Assembly: GCA_946410365.1 (NCBI GenBank)
Contig: CAMKAA010000025.1
Coordinates: forward strand, 1-8,647
From: an uncultured Lachnospiraceae bacterium
GTDB lineage: Bacteria > Bacillota_A > Clostridia > Lachnospirales > Lachnospiraceae
DNA length: 8,647 bases
Reading direction: 5' to 3'
In this document: in pieces, positions 6,124 to 8,647 of the stretch
How the letters are laid out: each line of letters begins with the position of its first letter
Position numbering within the stretch: position 1 is the stretch's first letter
Notes under the pieces: generated by a model
Databases searched by the model: none
What the model was told of the DNA's origin: nothing
The model's input: the letters and a program-made list of their open reading frames with translations, nothing else
Made by a program: the position numbers and the translations under genes

Positions 6124-6162
6124 TTGACAATCCCGCTTCGGGAATACTGACAGAATTGTCAA
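6124..6162. repeat. Nested inverted repeats at the end of the YesL-like gene
   Basis: TTGACAAT (6124-6131) is mirrored by ATTGTCAA (6155-6162). Inside sits TCCCG-CTT-CGGGA (6131-6143), and TGACA-GAAT-TGTCA (6148-6161) competes with the outer pair. The right arm covers the gene's stop codon. It may be an upstream part of the terminator region or an operator; see findings. Confidence 0.5.
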
Positions 6163-6809
6163 TACTCCTCCGGGTCCTCTGAATTCTCCTGTTCCCAGAT
6201 CTGCTTCTCCAGTTTTCTGAAGATAGGATCATAGATCATGGCGCAGGCATATCCGGGGACACTGAGTCCGAACAGGATAAGGAGCGGCAGCAGCACACCC
6301 GCAAATATGACAGCGATCACGGGAATAAGCGTGATCACCGCCATTTTCAGCGAACTGAGCAGTTCCGTAAATGTCAGTGTCACAGCATTTATAATAGTGT
6401 GATAGACGCTGTTGTCGAACCTCGACTGCATTGCGAAAGCGTAGATCATGCACATAAGTTCAATGACAGCAACCACAAGGATGGAACTTGGAAGCCACAG
6501 CGGGTATCTCCCCCCGCCCTGCAGCACCATGACCAGGGTGGAGAACATAAGCGCTGCCAAAGCCATAAATACGATCCACATCACCGTGGCCTGCCGGAAC
6601 TCCCTCTTAAAGGCGCGGAAAAAGGATTTAACGATGTATCCCTCTTCTCCCCTCACCATCTTCAAAAGCACGTAATGCATCGCAGTCAGAGCCGCTCCTG
6701 CCGTAATAACAGGCAGGCACAGCAGAAGCGTGATGAGATTGAGGATCAGAAGATCCGTCATCTTATTTAAGAATACCTGAAACGCGCTTCCCTCTTCAAA
6801 GATATTCAC
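6159..6809 (-). CDS. YesL-family (DUF624) membrane protein
   Basis: A 216-residue integral membrane protein. The LPVITAGAALTAMHYVLLKM segment, and FFRAFKREFRQA shortly after it, are the family's recognisable blocks. Hydrophobic segments fall near residues 17-43, 74-97, 104-128 and 155-190; the tail, from about residue 198, is charged and acidic. In Bacillus, yesL lies in a sugar (rhamnogalacturonan) utilisation region; the molecular role of the family is unknown to me. The start is GTG 6809: GGAGG (6819-6823) lies 9 bases upstream, and the codon overlaps the TGA of the preceding gene as GTGA (6806-6809), indicating translational coupling. An ABC ATPase gene follows, but behind a strong terminator. 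Confidence 0.83.
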   Translation of the reverse strand: MNIFEEGSAFQVFLNKMTDLLILNLITLLLCLPVITAGAALTAMHYVLLKMVRGEEGYIVKSFFRAFKREFRQATVMWIVFMALAALMFSTLVMVLQGGGRYPLWLPSSILVVAVIELMCMIYAFAMQSRFDNSVYHTIINAVTLTFTELLSSLKMAVITLIPVIAVIFAGVLLPLLILFGLSVPGYACAMIYDPIFRKLEKQIWEQENSEDPEEY

Positions 6810-7381
6810 TTAGCGGTTCCTCCCTTCGCGACATTGCCGTCCTGGCTTCCGAACACGCTGATGCCTGTAGTGATCATCTTCTCGATGGTATCGAGAAAGC
6901 CGTTCCAAAGCACAGTAAAGAACCCCTCCGTCTTCTTCTGCACTGCGTTCTGCGCGTCTCTGATCAGAGTGTTTTCCGGAGCTTTTTCATTGCTTTTGTA
7001 TGTGGTCCGGATCCCGAACATTTTCTTTGCGATCACTGAAGGGGAGATCCCCAGCTCGTCCATCTCCTCAAGGGCCTCTCTGATGGATTTGCGCAGCGAG
7101 CCCTTGTCTACGCCGTCGATCGCTTCGTCCATCTTCTTATAGAGGTCTCCGCCGATTTCCTTTCCCTGCTCAAGAAGGCTCTTATCCGAATCTTCTTCGG
7201 CCGCTGCCTCAGGAAGGCTCTCCTGCGTTCCTTCGGCCGCCTCTTCAGGGATATTCTCTTCCTCTTCTTCGGCAACTTCGTTCGTGGCTCCCTCGGAAGC
7301 CGCGGCATAACAGACAGGTCCGGCGGCGCATGTAAAGGCCAGCACTGCAGTCATCAGGATCGTAAACACTCTTTTCTTCAT
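6806..7381 (-). CDS. Small secreted acidic protein of unknown function
   Basis: A 191-residue protein I do not recognise. Residues 1-26 form a signal peptide (MKKRVF, hydrophobic core, then a VCYA/AASEG-type cleavage site); the Cys18 region (LAFTC) does not make a convincing lipobox. Residues 28-68 are very rich in Glu, Ala and Ser, with a run of five Glu around residue 40, and are probably disordered. Residues 69-125 are charged and probably helical (LLEQGKEIGGDLYKKMDEAI, then SLRKSIREALEEMDELG). A second stretch from about 138 to 178 is amphipathic and ends GISVFGSQ. GGAGG at 7391-7395 lies 9 bases before ATG 7381. The gene is coupled to the YesL-like gene by a GTGA overlap, so the products may act together at the cell surface, but this is inference. 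It starts 85 bases after metG, beyond the metG hairpin. Confidence 0.75.
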   Translation of the reverse strand: MKKRVFTILMTAVLAFTCAAGPVCYAAASEGATNEVAEEEEENIPEEAAEGTQESLPEAAAEEDSDKSLLEQGKEIGGDLYKKMDEAIDGVDKGSLRKSIREALEEMDELGISPSVIAKKMFGIRTTYKSNEKAPENTLIRDAQNAVQKKTEGFFTVLWNGFLDTIEKMITTGISVFGSQDGNVAKGGTAK

Positions 7382-7410
7382 CTTAGAAAACCTCCGTGGG
7401 GGTCGTCCTT

Positions 7411-7449
7411 AATTTCCAAAACGGCTGTATTTTTTGCAAAATACAGCCG
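7411..7449 (-). terminator. Intrinsic terminator of metG
   Basis: CGGCTGTATTTT (7422-7433) pairs perfectly with AAAATACAGCCG (7438-7449) around a 4-base loop. On the minus strand it is followed by TTTTGGAAATT, and it lies 17 bases past the metG stop. The T-run is short, so some read-through into the next gene is possible. Confidence 0.7.
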
Positions 7450-7466
7450 CACATTCCATTCTATGA

Positions 7467-8647
7467 TCAGCCGATCTCAGAACCGGCCGGGATATCCTTT
7501 CCGCTCTCGGGTGTCATAAGCGCCAGAGATCCGTCAGGGCCTTCCGCGCACAGGAGCATGCCTTCGGATACGATCCCGGCGAGTTTGGCGGGCTTGAGAT
7601 TTGTGATCACCATCACTTTTTTGCCAACCATTTCTTCCGCTGAGTAGTACTTGCGGATACCGGAAACGATCTGGCGCACTTCGTCACCGATCTTAACCTG
7701 GCTGCACAGAAGCTTCTTGGACTTCTTCACTTCCTCGCAGGCGATAACTTCGCCGACCCGGAACTGAAGCTTCGCGAAGTCGTCGATGGTGACTTCGGGC
7801 TTCTTCTCCACTGCAGGAGTTTCAGCTTCCTTAGCGGGCTCAGCATCCTTCTCCTCAGCGCCGGCCACCTTCTCCTTGGCCTTCTCCTCGAGCTTAGCCT
7901 GCTTCTGAGCCTCCTTGCGCTGTTTCTCCATGATCTTCTCGACGTCCTTCATGACATCAGATTCCTTGAGGCGCGCGAAGAGGATCTCAGGCTTGTCTGT
8001 GACCTTATTTCCGGAAGGATACAGGCCGAACGTACCCAGTGTATCAAAATCGCGGATCTCTGTGTTCAGCATCTTCACGATCTTGTCCGCGGTTTCGGGC
8101 ATGAACGGAGCCATCAGGGCTGTGCCGATCGTGATACCCTCGATCAGGTTGTAGAGAACTGTGGAGAGACGGTCAGCCTTAGCTTCATCCCTTGCCAGTA
8201 CCCACGGCTCGGTCTCGTCGATATACTTGTTGAGTCTCTTGAATACCGCGAAGATCTCGGTCAGGGCGTCAGCCGCGCGCAGCTCGTCCATCTTGGCCTC
8301 GACTTTGTCGTAAGCAGCTGTCACAAAGGCCTTGAGATCATCGTCAACGGGTTCAGAAGCGCCCTTGTCGGCAACAACGCCGTCGAAATATTTATTGCTC
8401 ATCGCAATGGTGCGGTTCACAAGGTTGCCCATTGTGTTGGCGAGGTCGGAATTGATCCTCTCCACCACGAGCTCCCAGGTGATAACGCCGTCGTTCTCAT
8501 AAGGCATCTCATGCACGACAAAATAGCGCACCGCGTCAACGCCGAAGATCTTCACCAGGTCGTCCGCGTAGATGACGTTGCCCTTGGTCTTACTCATCTT
8601 CTCTCCGCCCTGCAGCAGCCAGGGATGGCCGAATACCTGCTTGGGAA
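7467..8647 (-). CDS. metG: Methionyl-tRNA synthetase, C-terminal part
   Basis: Charges tRNA-Met with methionine in the cytoplasm. About 392 residues are present; the N-terminal half with the Rossmann core and HIGH motif lies beyond the right edge. The visible frame opens with KQVFGHPWLLQGGE followed by KMSKTKGN, the class I ATP-binding loop (Thr replacing the usual second Ser). The first in-frame ATG at 8597 lies inside this motif and is not the start. Next comes the helical anticodon-binding domain (SDLANTMGNLVNRT, then ALTEIFAVFKRLNKYI and PWVLA). A ~50-residue Lys/Glu/Ala-rich linker (about 7950-7795) leads to a C-terminal EMAP-like tRNA-binding domain (7793-7467), with FRVGEVI and SGIRKYYS. 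This is the long, appendix-bearing type of MetRS usual in Firmicutes. The stop is TGA 7469-7467. Confidence 0.95.
   Translation of the reverse strand, partial: PKQVFGHPWLLQGGEKMSKTKGNVIYADDLVKIFGVDAVRYFVVHEMPYENDGVITWELVVERINSDLANTMGNLVNRTIAMSNKYFDGVVADKGASEPVDDDLKAFVTAAYDKVEAKMDELRAADALTEIFAVFKRLNKYIDETEPWVLARDEAKADRLSTVLYNLIEGITIGTALMAPFMPETADKIVKMLNTEIRDFDTLGTFGLYPSGNKVTDKPEILFARLKESDVMKDVEKIMEKQRKEAQKQAKLEEKAKEKVAGAEEKDAEPAKEAETPAVEKKPEVTIDDFAKLQFRVGEVIACEEVKKSKKLLCSQVKIGDEVRQIVSGIRKYYSAEEMVGKKVMVITNLKPAKLAGIVSEGMLLCAEGPDGSLALMTPESGKDIPAGSEIG

Noticed and set aside
7422..7449. The palindrome as an operator or riboswitch for the secreted-protein gene
   Set aside because: Its position just past the metG stop, its tight 4-base loop and the following TTTT on the minus strand fit a terminator better.

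Overview
The window looks like chromosomal core-genome DNA from a Gram-positive, low-to-mid G+C Firmicute, most likely class Clostridia (a Lachnospiraceae-like genome is my best guess). The pointers are a secreted glucosaminidase with choline-binding-type wall repeats, a tadA gene followed directly by a large (Alu-bearing) SRP RNA, a CdaR/PucR-family regulator beside an MsmK/UgpC-type ATPase, a YesL-family membrane protein, and strong AGGAGG-type ribosome binding sites. No phage, transposon, CRISPR, tRNA or rRNA sequence was recognised.

Plus strand, 1-3548. The window opens inside a glucosaminidase (GH73-type) gene of which only the C-terminal 145 codons are present. A second complete glucosaminidase follows 16 bases later; it has a signal peptide, seven wall-binding repeats and a nearly identical catalytic domain, so the two are tandem paralogues. 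Next comes tadA, the tRNA adenosine deaminase that makes inosine at the wobble position. A promoter embedded in the tadA stop codon drives a ~232-nt SRP RNA (2298-2529), and then a PflX-like (COG1313) radical SAM protein. A strong hairpin at 3539-3566 separates this block from the convergent genes.

Minus strand, 3568-8647. Read in the direction of transcription from the right edge: the C-terminal half of metG (methionyl-tRNA synthetase, with its tRNA-binding appendix) and its terminator; a two-gene unit of a small secreted acidic protein of unknown function and a DUF624/YesL membrane protein joined by a GTGA overlap; a 17-bp perfect-stem terminator; a stand-alone MsmK/UgpC-type sugar ABC ATPase with its own terminator; and a CdaR-like regulator that ends against the radical SAM gene.

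Themes are wall remodelling (glucosaminidases), translation and protein export (tadA, SRP RNA, metG), and sugar uptake and its control (MsmK, CdaR-like, YesL). The ATPase has no permease or binding-protein genes next to it here, so it probably energises transporters encoded elsewhere. I do not see a clearly new system. The least explained piece is the coupled secreted-acidic-protein/YesL pair; other points worth checking are the tandem glucosaminidases, the SRP RNA locus without dnaX behind it, and the acidic insert in the radical SAM protein.
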